Shown here piece by piece: positions 25,942 to 34,762 of a stretch of DNA of 64,000 bases; positions within the stretch are counted from its first letter, which is position 1, and the number at the start of each line of letters is the position of its first letter. The DNA lies in the NCBI GenBank assembly GCA_005880915.1, contig VBIW01000041.1, positions 54,244 through 118,243 on the forward strand. Direction: 5' to 3'. Made by a program: the position numbers and the translations under genes. The DNA comes from Chloroflexota bacterium (GTDB taxonomy: Bacteria > Chloroflexota > Dormibacteria > Dormibacterales > Dormibacteraceae). The notes under the pieces are model-generated. The model ran no database searches. It had not been told where the DNA came from and worked only from the letters and a program-made list of their open reading frames with translations.

Positions 25942-25975
25942 TTGACACGGCGACTCGTCAGTCGCTAATGGAGGT
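25942..25975 (+). promoter_or_regulatory. Promoter and Shine-Dalgarno of the thiolase gene
   Basis: TTGACA at 25942-25947 is consensus; a poorer -10 (GCTAAT at 25964-25969, spacer 16) follows. GGAGG at 25970-25974 is about ten bases before GTG 25985, so this mRNA is SD-led or nearly so. Confidence 0.5.
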
Positions 25976-25984
25976 GTTCTGAAA

Positions 25985-27148
25985 GTGCGCGAAGTCGTCA
26001 TCGTCGAGGCAGTCCGCACGCCGATCGGTCGACGCAACGGAAAGTTGAAGGACGTCCATCCCGTCGTCCTCGGCTCTTTGGTCCTGAAGGAAGTTGTTGC
26101 GCGCGCCGGCATCGAGCCCGAGCAGGTCGAGGACGTGGTCTTCGGCTGCGTCAGCCAGGCTGGTGAGCAGAGCCTCAACATCGCGCGCAACGCCTGGCTC
26201 ACTGCGGGCTTCCCGGTCACGACACCTGGGACGACGGTCGATCGACAGTGCGGCTCGAGCCAGCAGGCGATCCACTTTGCCGCCAACCTGATCCAGTCGG
26301 GGGTGTGCGACGTCACCATCGCCGGCGGAGTCGAGTCGATGAGTCGAGTGCCGATGGGCTCGAACGCGGTTTCTCCGGGCACGCCTTTTCCGCCCGAGCT
26401 GATGGAGATCTACGACCTCGTCCCGCAGGGCATCTCGGCCGAGCTGATGGCGCGCAAGTACGGCATCTCGCGAAAGGCGATGGACGAGTTCAGCGTCGAG
26501 AGCCACCATCGGGCACACGAGGCGACCGAAAAGGGTCACTTCAAATCGCAGCTGCTGCCCATCGAAGTGTCGCTCGACGGCAACGGTCAGCACGAGCAGT
26601 TCAACCGCGACGAAGGCATACGGGCCAACGCGAGCTATGAGACGACGTCCGCACTGCAGCCGGCGTTCAATCCGGAGCACTCGATCACCGCAGGCAACGC
26701 GAGCCAGATTTCCGACGGTGCGGCAGCCGTGCTGCTGATGTCACTCGAGAAAGCCAAGCAGCTGGGTCTCAAGCCACGGGCGCGCATTCGCGCGCAGGCC
26801 GTGGTCGGCACAGACCCGGTGCTGATGCTCGAGGGGCCGATCCCGGGCACGGCTGCGGTGCTGAAGCGAGCGGGCCTCGATCTGAAGAGCATCGACCTGT
26901 TCGAGGTCAATGAGGCGTTCGCCTCTGTTGTCCTCGCTTGGCAGAAGGAGACAGGCGCCGACCTGAAGAAGACGAATGTGAATGGCGGCGCAATTGCAGT
27001 CGGCCATCCGCTGGGCGCGTCGGGCGCGATCCTGATGAACCGGCTGCTGTACGAGCTCGAGCGGCGCGACCTGCGCTACGGCCTGGAGACGATGTGCTGC
27101 GGCGGCGGGCTCGGTACCGCCACGATCATCGACCGCGAAATTGAGTAA
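25985..27148 (+). CDS. Acetyl-CoA C-acetyltransferase (thiolase)
   Basis: 387 aa, normal thiolase length. The acyl-accepting Cys89 is in DRQCGSSQQAIHFA, the His in NGGAIAVGHPLGASG, and the second Cys in MCCGGGLGTATII. It either condenses two acetyl-CoA or cleaves 3-ketoacyl-CoA; the neighbouring genes do not say which. The start is GTG 25985 behind GGAGG. It overlaps the cupin gene by 8 bases. Confidence 0.93.
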   Translation: MREVVIVEAVRTPIGRRNGKLKDVHPVVLGSLVLKEVVARAGIEPEQVEDVVFGCVSQAGEQSLNIARNAWLTAGFPVTTPGTTVDRQCGSSQQAIHFAANLIQSGVCDVTIAGGVESMSRVPMGSNAVSPGTPFPPELMEIYDLVPQGISAELMARKYGISRKAMDEFSVESHHRAHEATEKGHFKSQLLPIEVSLDGNGQHEQFNRDEGIRANASYETTSALQPAFNPEHSITAGNASQISDGAAAVLLMSLEKAKQLGLKPRARIRAQAVVGTDPVLMLEGPIPGTAAVLKRAGLDLKSIDLFEVNEAFASVVLAWQKETGADLKKTNVNGGAIAVGHPLGASGAILMNRLLYELERRDLRYGLETMCCGGGLGTATIIDREIE

Positions 27149-27518
27149 GACGGACACGTTCCGACCGCTCGCGAGCATCCGGCCGCACAAGCTGCGCGAA
27201 GGCGTCTTCGCACGCGCGATCAATGGCAATCGGCTGACCTTGGCCGTGGTGGACCTCGAGCCCAACAGCTCGGTCCCCGAACACCATCACGAAAACGAGC
27301 AGCTCGGCTTCATTCTCCAGGGCTCTATGACATTCACCATCGGCGGCGAGGCGCGCGTCCTGCACGCCGGTGACACGTACGAGATTCCGAGCAACGTCCC
27401 CCACGACGCGATAGCGGGATCGGACGGCTGCACTGCCGTCGACGTCTTCGCACCCGTCCGGGCGGACTGGGAGAAGCTAGAGCGCCCGGAGCCGTTTCCT
27501 CCGAACTGGCCGCGATAG
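27141..27518 (+). CDS. Single-domain cupin protein
   Basis: 125 aa from TTG 27141, inside the thiolase stop region. The two cupin motifs are present: PEHHHENEQLGFILQGSMTF with metal ligands His-His-Glu, and YEIPSNVPHDA with the last His. A small-molecule or metal-binding dioxygenase, isomerase or sensor role is possible. Its 3' end overlaps the convergent glycosylase gene by 42 bases. Confidence 0.82.
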   Translation: MSKTDTFRPLASIRPHKLREGVFARAINGNRLTLAVVDLEPNSSVPEHHHENEQLGFILQGSMTFTIGGEARVLHAGDTYEIPSNVPHDAIAGSDGCTAVDVFAPVRADWEKLERPEPFPPNWPR

Positions 27519-28085
27519 GAAGGGGGAGTCCACGACGTAGCGGAGGAGCCTCTTCTCCCAGCGACCTGTGCCCTGGACCCCGACCCGCGGCGTAGCGAAG
27601 ATTCGGCGCCGGGGCGCTCCGTCGTCGACCATATAAAGGTCGGGCGGCTGGAGAGGAGCCCCGTTCAAGGCGCGGTCGATGTGCAGGGCGCGCGTGACGA
27701 GGCCTGGGCCGGCGCACCGCCCGACTCCAGGTCCTGGCTCCAACGCCCGGACCAGGACGGCCTGTGGCACGCCCGCCTCGCGGGTCACGAAATTCAGGCA
27801 CCAGTGCATGCCATATGTGAAGTAGACGTACGCGTGGCCTGGTGGTCCGAACATGACCTCCGTGCGCGGAGTGCGCCGCCCGCCCTTCGAGTGCGCGGCC
27901 AGGTCTTCGGGACCGAGATATGCCTCCACCTCCACCAGGCGTCCCCAAAGCGCGCCGCCGTCGAACCGGCGGACGAGGACCTTGCCGAGCAGCTCCCTGG
28001 CGACGGTCGTCGTCTCCCGGTCGAAGAAAGCCGCGTCAAGGACGTCGCCGGTTGGCGGGGTCAGCTCAGACCCGTGCTTCGCCAA
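27477..28085 (-). CDS. 3-methyladenine (alkyladenine) DNA glycosylase, AAG/MPG type
   Basis: 202 aa. The catalytic Glu is in LVEVEAYLGPEDLAAHS and the substrate pocket in GHAYVYFTYGMHWCLNFV, followed by VLVRALEPG. It removes alkylated or deaminated purines to start base excision repair. TTG 28085 overlaps the diguanylate cyclase gene by 20 bases; a CTG at 28061 after that stop is another possible start. Family homology begins a few residues later (LDAAFFDRETTTVARELLG). Confidence 0.9.
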   Translation of the reverse strand: MAKHGSELTPPTGDVLDAAFFDRETTTVARELLGKVLVRRFDGGALWGRLVEVEAYLGPEDLAAHSKGGRRTPRTEVMFGPPGHAYVYFTYGMHWCLNFVTREAGVPQAVLVRALEPGPGVGRCAGPGLVTRALHIDRALNGAPLQPPDLYMVDDGAPRRRIFATPRVGVQGTGRWEKRLLRYVVDSPFLSRPVRRKRLRAL

Positions 28086-29490
28086 GCCTCTTTCTGACCG
28101 AATGCCGGCGGCGCTTGTCCACGTACAGCGCCTTGTCCGCCGACTGGTACATCGCCTGCCAATCGAGGCCCTGCCGCCAGGCGGTGATCCCGATGCTGAA
28201 CTCCACCGGCACCGGCAGCTTGGCCGTGCGGTTGAGGTGGTCGAGCGCCTCGCGGACGCGGAGGCCCACCTCGCGCGCGTCGCGCTCGTCGGCATCAGGC
28301 ATCGCTACGCCGAACTCGTCACCTCCGAGCCGGCCGCACGTGTCGGTCGCTCGGACCGCGCGTTGTAGCTCCGCGGCAAGCACGCGGATCGCCTCGTCAC
28401 CGACGTGGTGGCCGTACGTGTCGTTGATGTCCTTCAAGTTGTCGAGGTCGATCATCATCAGCGCGAGCCGGCGCTTGTGCCTCTCGGCGGACGCGACCGC
28501 GCGATCGATGGCCCGCTCGAACTCCGGGCGGTTGGCCAGCCCGGTGAGGAAGTCGGTGCGCGCCTCCTTGGTGTGCTGGCGGGCGCGGTCGAGGGCGACC
28601 GCGATCTGGTCCGCCACCGCGGCGACGAAGGCGAGGTCGCTCGTCTCGAAGGTGCGGGGCAGCCGCGTCGCGACGGTCATCGCGCCGAGCAGCACACCCT
28701 TGGTTCGGAGCTCTGCTCGGATCGCGCTCCATTCGCCCGCGATGCGGTCGACGCGGGACTCGGCGGGTCCCGAGGCGACCTCGACCACCCGCATCAGCCC
28801 TGACCGGCCGGATTCGGAGAACTCCTCCTCCTCACCAGGCTGCATGCCGATCGTCTTGGCCAGCTTGAGCCTGGCGCCCTCGCGCACCCATACCGCTCCC
28901 GCCTGCAGCCCCAGCACCTTCAGCGTTTCCCGGAGGCCCACCTCGGCGATCTCGCTGACGTCGAGCGAGCGGCCCAGCGCGCTGGCGATGTGGTACAGCC
29001 CGTGCAGCTCGCTCTGCCGCGCGTGGTGCTTGCTTTCTGTGTAGTCCAGGTAGCCGCGGATGAAGCTCGAGTTCAGGTGCTCGATGACATCACCCAGCCG
29101 GCTCTGGGCGAGCAGCAGTACCTCATCTGCGTACTGGCTGACCCCGAGCTCCTCGGTGATCCGGGCGATCACGGTGCGCCGGAACACCGCCAGGCCTTCC
29201 GACAGCGACTCGTGGGGGACCCCTTTCTCGGCGTAGCGGCGGGCAAACTCGCGCGCCTGCGTGTAGTACTCGGGCCAGGGCAGCTTGGAGTTCGGCTTCA
29301 GGGACAGAAACAGGGCCCGGAGGAACTCAGTCGACATGCGCACCAGCTCGTCGTTCGATTCCTTGAAGCCCTGCAGGATCTCGGGCTCCAGCGCCCTGAC
29401 CGCCTCGGCGGCCACCTGCCCGCTGTGGGAGGCGTCATCCGAGAGCCGGTCCGCCACCTCGGCAAGGAGATCGCTGGCCCGCTGTGTCAT
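28066..29490 (-). CDS. Diguanylate cyclase with RsbR/PucR-like N-terminal and GAF domains
   Basis: 474 aa. Residues ~1-150 form an all-helical domain (STEFLRALFLSLKP, SEGLAVFRRTVIARITEELG) like those in RsbR-type and PucR-type regulators. Residues ~160-310 look like a GAF sensor. The C-terminal GGDEF domain has an intact active site (RLGGDEFGVAMP) and DFLTGLANRPEFE; no RxxD inhibitory site is obvious. It would make cyclic di-GMP in response to a cytoplasmic signal. It is transcribed leaderless (TATAGT, eight bases, ATG 29490) and coupled to the glycosylase downstream. Confidence 0.9.
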   Translation of the reverse strand: MTQRASDLLAEVADRLSDDASHSGQVAAEAVRALEPEILQGFKESNDELVRMSTEFLRALFLSLKPNSKLPWPEYYTQAREFARRYAEKGVPHESLSEGLAVFRRTVIARITEELGVSQYADEVLLLAQSRLGDVIEHLNSSFIRGYLDYTESKHHARQSELHGLYHIASALGRSLDVSEIAEVGLRETLKVLGLQAGAVWVREGARLKLAKTIGMQPGEEEEFSESGRSGLMRVVEVASGPAESRVDRIAGEWSAIRAELRTKGVLLGAMTVATRLPRTFETSDLAFVAAVADQIAVALDRARQHTKEARTDFLTGLANRPEFERAIDRAVASAERHKRRLALMMIDLDNLKDINDTYGHHVGDEAIRVLAAELQRAVRATDTCGRLGGDEFGVAMPDADERDAREVGLRVREALDHLNRTAKLPVPVEFSIGITAWRQGLDWQAMYQSADKALYVDKRRRHSVRKRLGEARV

Positions 29491-29504
29491 ATCGGCGCAC
29501 TATA
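29491..29504 (-). promoter_or_regulatory. Leaderless -10 element of the diguanylate cyclase gene
   Basis: Read on the minus strand, TATAGT (29504-29499) is eight bases before ATG 29490; no SD. Confidence 0.6.
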
Positions 29505-29563
29505 GAGTGACGGATAGGCCTTCGCGATCGTGCGAAACAAGCTAATCAAATGTGTAAGAGGCA

Positions 29564-30643
29564 ATGATGGCTACAGTGACCCGAGGTTCCCTGGAGAAGA
29601 TCGAAGAAGTCCTGGGAGGGGACGCCGGCGACCTCCTGGAACACAAATGCCAAACCATTCCGAAAGAGCAGCTACACCTGCCCGGCGGGGACTTCGTCGA
29701 CCGGATCTGGAAGGACAGCGACCGTCCCACCCGGGTGCTCCGGAGCCTGGAATCGATGCTCGACCACGGCCGCCTGGCCGGGACCGGCTACCTCTCGATC
29801 CTGCCCGTCGACCAGGGCATCGAGCACACCGCCGGGGCCTCGTTTGCGCCCAACCCGATCTACTTCGACGGCGCCAAGATCGTCGAGCTGGCCATCGAAG
29901 GCGGCTGCAACGCGGTGGCCTCGACCTTCGGCGTGCTGGGCTCGGTCGCCCGCCGCTACGCGCACAGGATCCCCTTCATCTGCAAGATCAACCACAACGA
30001 GCTCCTGACCTACCCCAACCACTTCGACCAGATCGTCTTCGGGACCGTTAAGGAAGCATGGGAGATGGGAGCGGTTGCCGTCGGCGCGACGATCTACTTC
30101 GGCTCGCCGGAGTCCGACCGTCAGCTGCAGGAGGTCGCTCTCGCGTTTCACGCGGCGCATGAGCTGGGCATGGCGACCGTCCTGTGGTGCTACGTGCGAA
30201 ACCCGGCCTTCAAGAAGGACGGCGTGAACTACGAGACCGCGGCCGACCTGACCGGTCAGGCCAACCACCTGGGCGTCACGATCCAGGCGGACATCATCAA
30301 GCAGAAACTGCCGACGACCAACCGCGGGTTCGAGGTCATCGGTTTCGGCGTGACTTCGCCCGCGGTATACGACAAGCTCTCGACCGATCACCCCATCGAT
30401 CTCTGCCGCTACCAGGTGATCAGCAACTACATGGGGCGATCCGGTCTTATCAACTCGGGGGGTGAGAGCAAAGGCGCGACAGACCTGAAAGAGGCTGTCC
30501 GCACCGCCGTCATCAACAAGCGCGCGGGCGGAATGGGTTTGATCAGCGGCCGGAAGTCGTTCCAGCGCCCGATGAAGGAGGGCATCGAATTACTCCACGC
30601 AATCCAGGACGTGTATCTCAATCCGGCGGTAACCATCGCGTAA
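29564..30643 (+). CDS. fbaB: Class I fructose-bisphosphate aldolase, FbaB/DhnA type
   Basis: 359 aa. Conserved segments include [32 protein letters not shown] with a Lys, and the phosphate-binding end [12 protein letters not shown]; the Schiff-base Lys is probably in the ADIIKQKLP region. It cleaves fructose-1,6-bisphosphate in glycolysis or runs in reverse. The start is ATG 29564 or 29567, behind an AGAGG SD. Its stop TAA overlaps the apparent start of the MBL gene. Confidence 0.9.
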   Translation: MMATVTRGSLEKIEEVLGGDAGDLLEHKCQTIPKEQLHLPGGDFVDRIWKDSDRPTRVLRSLESMLDHGRLAGTGYLSILPVDQGIEHTAGASFAPNPIYFDGAKIVELAIEGGCNAVASTFGVLGSVARRYAHRIPFICKINHNELLTYPNHFDQIVFGTVKEAWEMGAVAVGATIYFGSPESDRQLQEVALAFHAAHELGMATVLWCYVRNPAFKKDGVNYETAADLTGQANHLGVTIQADIIKQKLPTTNRGFEVIGFGVTSPAVYDKLSTDHPIDLCRYQVISNYMGRSGLINSGGESKGATDLKEAVRTAVINKRAGGMGLISGRKSFQRPMKEGIELLHAIQDVYLNPAVTIA

Positions 30644-31329
30644 AGCTCGCGTTCCTCGGTAGCGGCGCGGCGTTCTCGCTCGACCGCTACAACGGTGCCG
30701 TCGTGGTCGGCGGCCGCGTGCTCCTCGACGGAGGGGCGCCACTGCTGCCGCACATGCATCGCCTGGGCGTTGATCCAGGCGATATCGGCGTCGTGTTCAT
30801 CACGCATTTCCACGGCGACCACACGCTCGGCCTGCCGCCGTTCGTGCTGCATCGGGTGTTCGTGGATCGACGGCCGATCACGTTCGTCGGACCTCCCGGG
30901 CTGGAGGAGTACCTCGAGAGGCTATGGGAGGTCAGCTGGGGAGCGGACTGGAAGAGGGTGATGCGCCCGCAGTTCAAGGTTCGCTACCTGACGGCGAAAC
31001 CTAGCGGCACCGTGTCGGGCCTGCGGTACGAGACCGTAAAGCTCGACCACGGGACGATGGGCAGCAATGGCTATCGCATCCACATCGACGGCAAAGTCGT
31101 CGCGTACTCGGGCGACACGGAGCCCACCGCGCCTCTCGACAAGCTCGTCGATAAAGCGGACGTCGCCATCGTCGAGGCGACCGGCCCTGGCGACATCTTC
31201 AGCCACATGAGCTGGGAGAACGCGGCGAAGCTGAGGAAGCGCCATCCCCAGACGCGCTTCTTCTTCACCCACGTGTATTCCGGCACCACAACCGGCGCGG
31301 TCAAAGACCTGCAGGTGATCGAGGTCTGA
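30640..31329 (+). CDS. MBL-fold metallohydrolase (RNase Z-like) with unusual start
   Basis: 229 aa if counted from 30640. The metal motif is [15 protein letters not shown], with later Asp and His ligands ([18 protein letters not shown]). The usual first strand of the fold, [19 protein letters not shown], is coded from 30643 on, but no ATG, GTG or TTG precedes it. The codon in the start position is GTA, overlapping the aldolase stop as GTAA. The first canonical start (GTG 30703) would delete strand 1. Phosphodiesterase, lactonase or RNase Z activity is possible. Confidence 0.8.
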   Translation, partial: VKLAFLGSGAAFSLDRYNGAVVVGGRVLLDGGAPLLPHMHRLGVDPGDIGVVFITHFHGDHTLGLPPFVLHRVFVDRRPITFVGPPGLEEYLERLWEVSWGADWKRVMRPQFKVRYLTAKPSGTVSGLRYETVKLDHGTMGSNGYRIHIDGKVVAYSGDTEPTAPLDKLVDKADVAIVEATGPGDIFSHMSWENAAKLRKRHPQTRFFFTHVYSGTTTGAVKDLQVIEV

Positions 31330-31364
31330 GACCCAGCAGCACCGCTCCATCTCTTGTCGGCGCG

Positions 31365-31556
31365 GTGGCGGGAGGCGTTGCCGGAGCGTTGGTCTTTCTC
31401 GCCCTGGCCGGCCTGGGCGGCTTGCTCTCCAGCCGCGTCGGGAACCCTATTCCGGTCATCGTGCTGGCCGTCGCAGGCGCGTATGGAGGCTGGTTGCTCG
31501 GAGTCATAGTCTTCGGCGCGGTTCGCGGCGGCGGTGAAGGCGAGGGCCCGAAATGA
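31365..31556 (+). CDS. Small membrane protein
   Basis: 63 aa from GTG 31365, with two hydrophobic segments (ALVFLALAGLGGLL and VIVLAVAGAYGGWLLGVIVF) and a charged tail. A CTG at 31326 overlaps the MBL stop as CTGA and is in frame, adding 13 residues; either start is possible. It overlaps the next gene as ATGA. No family recognised. Confidence 0.6.
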   Translation: MAGGVAGALVFLALAGLGGLLSSRVGNPIPVIVLAVAGAYGGWLLGVIVFGAVRGGGEGEGPK

Positions 31557-31957
31557 GCCCGGAGGTCGCCTCGACTCGGCCCCTTCTCGACAAGCTCGGG
31601 GTAAAGCCGGGCGCGAAGGTTGCCATCGTCGACCTGGACGATCCCGCTTTCCTCAAGCTGCTTCGCGAACGAACGACGGCTATCGTGAGGGGCAAGCCTC
31701 GCACCCTGTGCGACATCGTGTTCATGGGAGTGAGCGACGCCCGGGATCTGCAGCGATTGAAGGACGTGAAGAGCTGGATCGAGCCCAACGGCGCGATCTG
31801 GGCCATCCGCGCCAAGGGCGGACGCGGTCCCCTGCGCGACACCGACCTGATCGACGCCGGGCTCGCGGCCGGCCTGGTCGACAACAAGATTGCGAGCTTC
31901 TCCGACACGCACGGTGCAATGCGATTCGTCTTTCGGCTGCGAGACCGTCCGAAGTGA
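31553..31957 (+). CDS. DUF3052-like protein
   Basis: 134 aa. The opening LLDKLGVKPGAKVAIVDLDD and the middle VFMGVSDARDLQRLKDVKSW resemble the small DUF3052 family of actinobacteria, whose function is unknown. It has no membrane segment or catalytic motif. It is coupled to genes on both sides (ATGA upstream, GTGA downstream). Confidence 0.65.
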   Translation: MSPEVASTRPLLDKLGVKPGAKVAIVDLDDPAFLKLLRERTTAIVRGKPRTLCDIVFMGVSDARDLQRLKDVKSWIEPNGAIWAIRAKGGRGPLRDTDLIDAGLAAGLVDNKIASFSDTHGAMRFVFRLRDRPK

Positions 31958-32433
31958 CGCTGCAGATCCGACCGGGGGAGCTCGCCGACGTGCCGCTCAT
32001 CGCGGATCTGATCCGCGGCCTTGCGCGTTACGAGAAGCTCGAGCACGAGGTGGTGATGACCGAGGAGAAGCTCACCGACACACTGTTCGGTGAGCGCAGA
32101 TACGCGGAGACCCTGATCGCCGAGAGCGACGGAAACCCGGTGGGTTTCGCGCTCTTCTTTCACAACTACTCGACGTTCCTCGCCCAGCCCGGCATCTACC
32201 TCGAAGACCTCTTCGTCGTCCCGAACCAGCGCGGTCACGGCATTGGACGCGCTCTGCTCGAGCGCCTGGCGCAGACGGCCGTCGACCAGGGTTGCGGCCG
32301 GCTCGAGTGGGCGGTGCTCGACTGGAACAAGGACGCGATCAGGTTCTACGAGGGCCTCGGCGCGAAACCGAACTCCGAATGGACCGTATACCGGCTGGCG
32401 GGCGAATCGCTTCGCGCCCTTGCCGGAGAATAG
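31954..32433 (+). CDS. GNAT acetyltransferase, diamine acetyltransferase-like
   Basis: 159 aa from GTG 31954. The sequence FFHNYSTFLAQPGIYLEDLF and the acetyl-CoA loop QRGHGIGRALLERLA are typical of the SSAT-type subgroup that acetylates spermidine/spermine or thialysine. The ending IRFYEGLGAKPNSEW is standard. The start overlaps the previous stop. The real acceptor is unproven. Confidence 0.87.
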   Translation: MTLQIRPGELADVPLIADLIRGLARYEKLEHEVVMTEEKLTDTLFGERRYAETLIAESDGNPVGFALFFHNYSTFLAQPGIYLEDLFVVPNQRGHGIGRALLERLAQTAVDQGCGRLEWAVLDWNKDAIRFYEGLGAKPNSEWTVYRLAGESLRALAGE

Positions 32434-32439
32434 ATCCGC

Positions 32440-32724
32440 ATGGAAGTCCTCCGGCCAAAACCTCTAGACACCCATCCTGGCGACGAGCTCGTGAGCTGGG
32501 CGCGCGAGCAGCTCGGCATCGCACGCGAGATCCTTGACAACCCTGGCGGAGGGCTGCTTTTCGCAACCCAGACCATCGGCCAGATTCGTGCTGCCGTACA
32601 CGAGCGCGACGCCGAGCGCTGGAAAGAGCTCGCTCGCCTGCTCGACCAGGCCGAGGACGCCGCTGTCCACCGCGAGTTCTCCGCCGCGCGAGGGCTCCTG
32701 GACGAAGCCGCAGGCAAACTCTAA
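32440..32724 (+). CDS. Small helical hypothetical protein
   Basis: 94 aa, starting 6 bases after the GNAT stop. It is mainly helical and charged (WAREQLGIAREILD, AERWKELARLLDQAED), with no known motif. It ends the plus operon, and its 3' end overlaps the convergent LLM gene by 4 bases. Confidence 0.6.
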   Translation: MEVLRPKPLDTHPGDELVSWAREQLGIAREILDNPGGGLLFATQTIGQIRAAVHERDAERWKELARLLDQAEDAAVHREFSAARGLLDEAAGKL

Positions 32725-33668
32725 GACGAGGCGGCAGCCTCCAGCGTCGCCTCGAACCCCGCAGCCGCCTCATGCCCGCTGAAAGGACCGACCGCCGGCA
32801 ACGTGACGCCGGCATCGCGAAACCGCTTGATCGCATCGCGGACGTGCGCCGCGTCGCCGATGGCGGCGACCTGGTCGACCATGGCCTCCGTGATGCGGCC
32901 GGCGTCGAGGTCCTCCTTGAACCCCTCCGCGTCCATCACCTTTCGGTAGAACGGAAGCGATGCGTACCGCTCGACGGTCTTGTGATAGACCTCGAGCGCG
33001 GCAGGTCGGTCTGAGGTCAGGCAAGCGTCCATTGCGGCCACGATCTCAAAACCCTCGAGCGGCTTGCCCGCCTTCTTGCGCCCAGCAGTGACCGCCGGGA
33101 CCACGTGGTCGCGGATGTAGGCCGGCGAGCACATGTACAGGACGACGCCGTCCGCCAGCTCGCCCGCGAGCTCCAGCATTCGTGGATGGAGCGCAGAGAT
33201 CATGACCGGCATCTCGGCCCGCCGCGGGGCCGCGTAAGCCCACCGCGCCGTGAAGAATCTGCCCTCGAAGCTGCAGCCACCGTCGCGGAGGCTGGTGGTG
33301 ACAATCGTGAGGTACTCGCGCATCGCATCGACCGGGCTCTCCAGGCGCATACCCCACATGCCCTCGACAGTGACCTTGTGGCTGACGCCGATCCCGAGGA
33401 TGAACCGGCCGCCCGACAGCTCGTCGAGGGTGGCCGCCATCTGCACCATCGCTGTCGGGTGTCGCGTGTAGATCGGCAGGACGCCGGTCGCGAGCTTCAC
33501 GCGCTCCGTGGCCGCAGCGTAGGCGGCGAGAACGAGCGAAGCGTCACGCGCGGGAGGAAGCTGTGAAGTCCAGACCGATTCAAAACCGAGACGCTCAGCT
33601 GTCCTGGTCCGCGCGACGGACTCCTCGAGGGTTCGGACGGCCGGGTTCATGGCGGCGATGCGGCCCAA
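32721..33668 (-). CDS. LLM-class flavin/F420-dependent oxidoreductase
   Basis: 315 aa. Luciferase-like features: AERLGFESVWTSQLPP, RVKLATGVLPIYTRHP, DELSGGRFILGIGVSH and a C-terminal barrel ending GPFSGHEAA. Relatives in actinobacteria and Chloroflexi use coenzyme F420. TTG 33668 is preferred because TAGATT (33682-33677, minus) lies eight bases upstream; ATG 33650 is the alternative. It is divergent from uppP with only 18 bases between start codons. Confidence 0.87.
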   Translation of the reverse strand: MGRIAAMNPAVRTLEESVARTRTAERLGFESVWTSQLPPARDASLVLAAYAAATERVKLATGVLPIYTRHPTAMVQMAATLDELSGGRFILGIGVSHKVTVEGMWGMRLESPVDAMREYLTIVTTSLRDGGCSFEGRFFTARWAYAAPRRAEMPVMISALHPRMLELAGELADGVVLYMCSPAYIRDHVVPAVTAGRKKAGKPLEGFEIVAAMDACLTSDRPAALEVYHKTVERYASLPFYRKVMDAEGFKEDLDAGRITEAMVDQVAAIGDAAHVRDAIKRFRDAGVTLPAVGPFSGHEAAAGFEATLEAAASS

Positions 33669-33675
33669 TGCTCGA

Positions 33676-33682
33676 CAATCTA
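33676..33682. promoter_or_regulatory. Shared -10 element of divergent leaderless genes
   Basis: The 7 bases CAATCTA serve both strands. On plus, CAATCT (33676-33681) is five bases before GTG 33687 (uppP). On minus, TAGATT (33682-33677) is eight bases before TTG 33668. The start codons are 18 bases apart, leaving no room for separate promoters. Confidence 0.55.
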
Positions 33683-33686
33683 GCGA

Positions 33687-34559
33687 GTGACGCTGCTGCA
33701 GGCATTGTTCATGGGCCTGCTGCAGGGCGCGAGCGAGCTGTTCCCCGTCTCCTCGTTGGGCCACGCCGTGCTCGTGCCGAGCCTGCTCCACTGGAGCTTC
33801 AAGCAGTCCGACCCGACCTTCCTGCCCTTCCTCGTCTTGCTCCACCTGGGCACGGCGTCCGCTCTCCTCATCCTCTATCGCGCCCAGTGGGTGGTGATCA
33901 TTCGCGGATTTTTTGCCGCCGCGCTCCGAGGCAAGATCGAGAACGACGCGGAGCGCCTCGCCATGCTGCTCCTGGTCGGCACCATCCCGGCGGCGATCCT
34001 TGGCGTGTTCCTCGAGAGCCATATCAAGACCCTCTTCGCCAGCCCGTACGAGGCGGCCGGATTTCTCGTCGCCAACGGCGTCTTGATGCTGGGCTTCGAG
34101 TGGGTGCGCCATCGCGCCGAACGACGGGCGGCCGTGGCTGCCGGGTCGCGCGCCGAACAGGAGGCGCACTTCGCGCAGGCCGAACGGATCAGCTTTCGCG
34201 CCGCGGCAATCGTCGGCGCGTGCCAGGCGCTTGCTTTCCTGCCCGGGATCTCACGCTCCGGCGTCACCATCGGAGGCGGGCTTGTCGCCGGGCTCCGGCA
34301 CGAGGAGGCGGCGAGGTTCTCGTTTCTCCTGGCCACGCCCGTCATCCTCGGGGCGGGCATCATCGAGGTGCCCCAGCTGTTCTCGAATGGAGTGCCGGTC
34401 GGTGAGTACCTCGCCGGCGCGGTGCTCGCTGGAATCGCCGCCTACGGCAGCGCACGTTTTCTGCTGCGCTACTTCCGCTCCGGCAGGCTCGACCCATACG
34501 GCTGGTACTGCATCGCCGCCGGGGCCCTGAGCCTGGCCCTGTTAACGTTGAAAGCGTGA
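33687..34559 (+). CDS. uppP: Undecaprenyl-diphosphatase
   Basis: 290 aa with about eight membrane segments. The BacA/UppP motifs GLLQGASELFPVSSLGH and PGISRSGVTIGGG are intact, with the catalytic Glu and the Ser/His/Arg residues present. It recycles undecaprenyl pyrophosphate to the monophosphate for peptidoglycan and wall polymer synthesis. Transcribed leaderless from the shared divergent -10. It overlaps the next small gene as GTGA. Confidence 0.95.
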   Translation: MTLLQALFMGLLQGASELFPVSSLGHAVLVPSLLHWSFKQSDPTFLPFLVLLHLGTASALLILYRAQWVVIIRGFFAAALRGKIENDAERLAMLLLVGTIPAAILGVFLESHIKTLFASPYEAAGFLVANGVLMLGFEWVRHRAERRAAVAAGSRAEQEAHFAQAERISFRAAAIVGACQALAFLPGISRSGVTIGGGLVAGLRHEEAARFSFLLATPVILGAGIIEVPQLFSNGVPVGEYLAGAVLAGIAAYGSARFLLRYFRSGRLDPYGWYCIAAGALSLALLTLKA

Positions 34560-34756
34560 AATCGACACCAGTCGCGTACGGTCTTTTACTGGTAGGACTT
34601 CTCTGCGTGGTGGCGGCGATCTTGTATGCGGTCGGGATCCTGCAGCTCTTCGCGTCGACCTCGTCCGGTCCTCACTACAAGCACGCGATTCTGTTCGGCG
34701 TCCTCGCGGTTGCGTGCTTCATCGCTTTCAACTTCGCCCGACCGAAGACTGTCTAG
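34556..34756 (+). CDS. Small two-segment membrane protein
   Basis: 66 aa, GTG 34556 overlapping the uppP stop. Two hydrophobic segments (YGLLLVGLLCVVAAILYAVG and HAILFGVLAVACFIAFNFA) with short outer loops. Probably co-produced with UppP. No family recognised. Confidence 0.65.
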   Translation: MKSTPVAYGLLLVGLLCVVAAILYAVGILQLFASTSSGPHYKHAILFGVLAVACFIAFNFARPKTV

Positions 34757-34762
34757 AGATCC

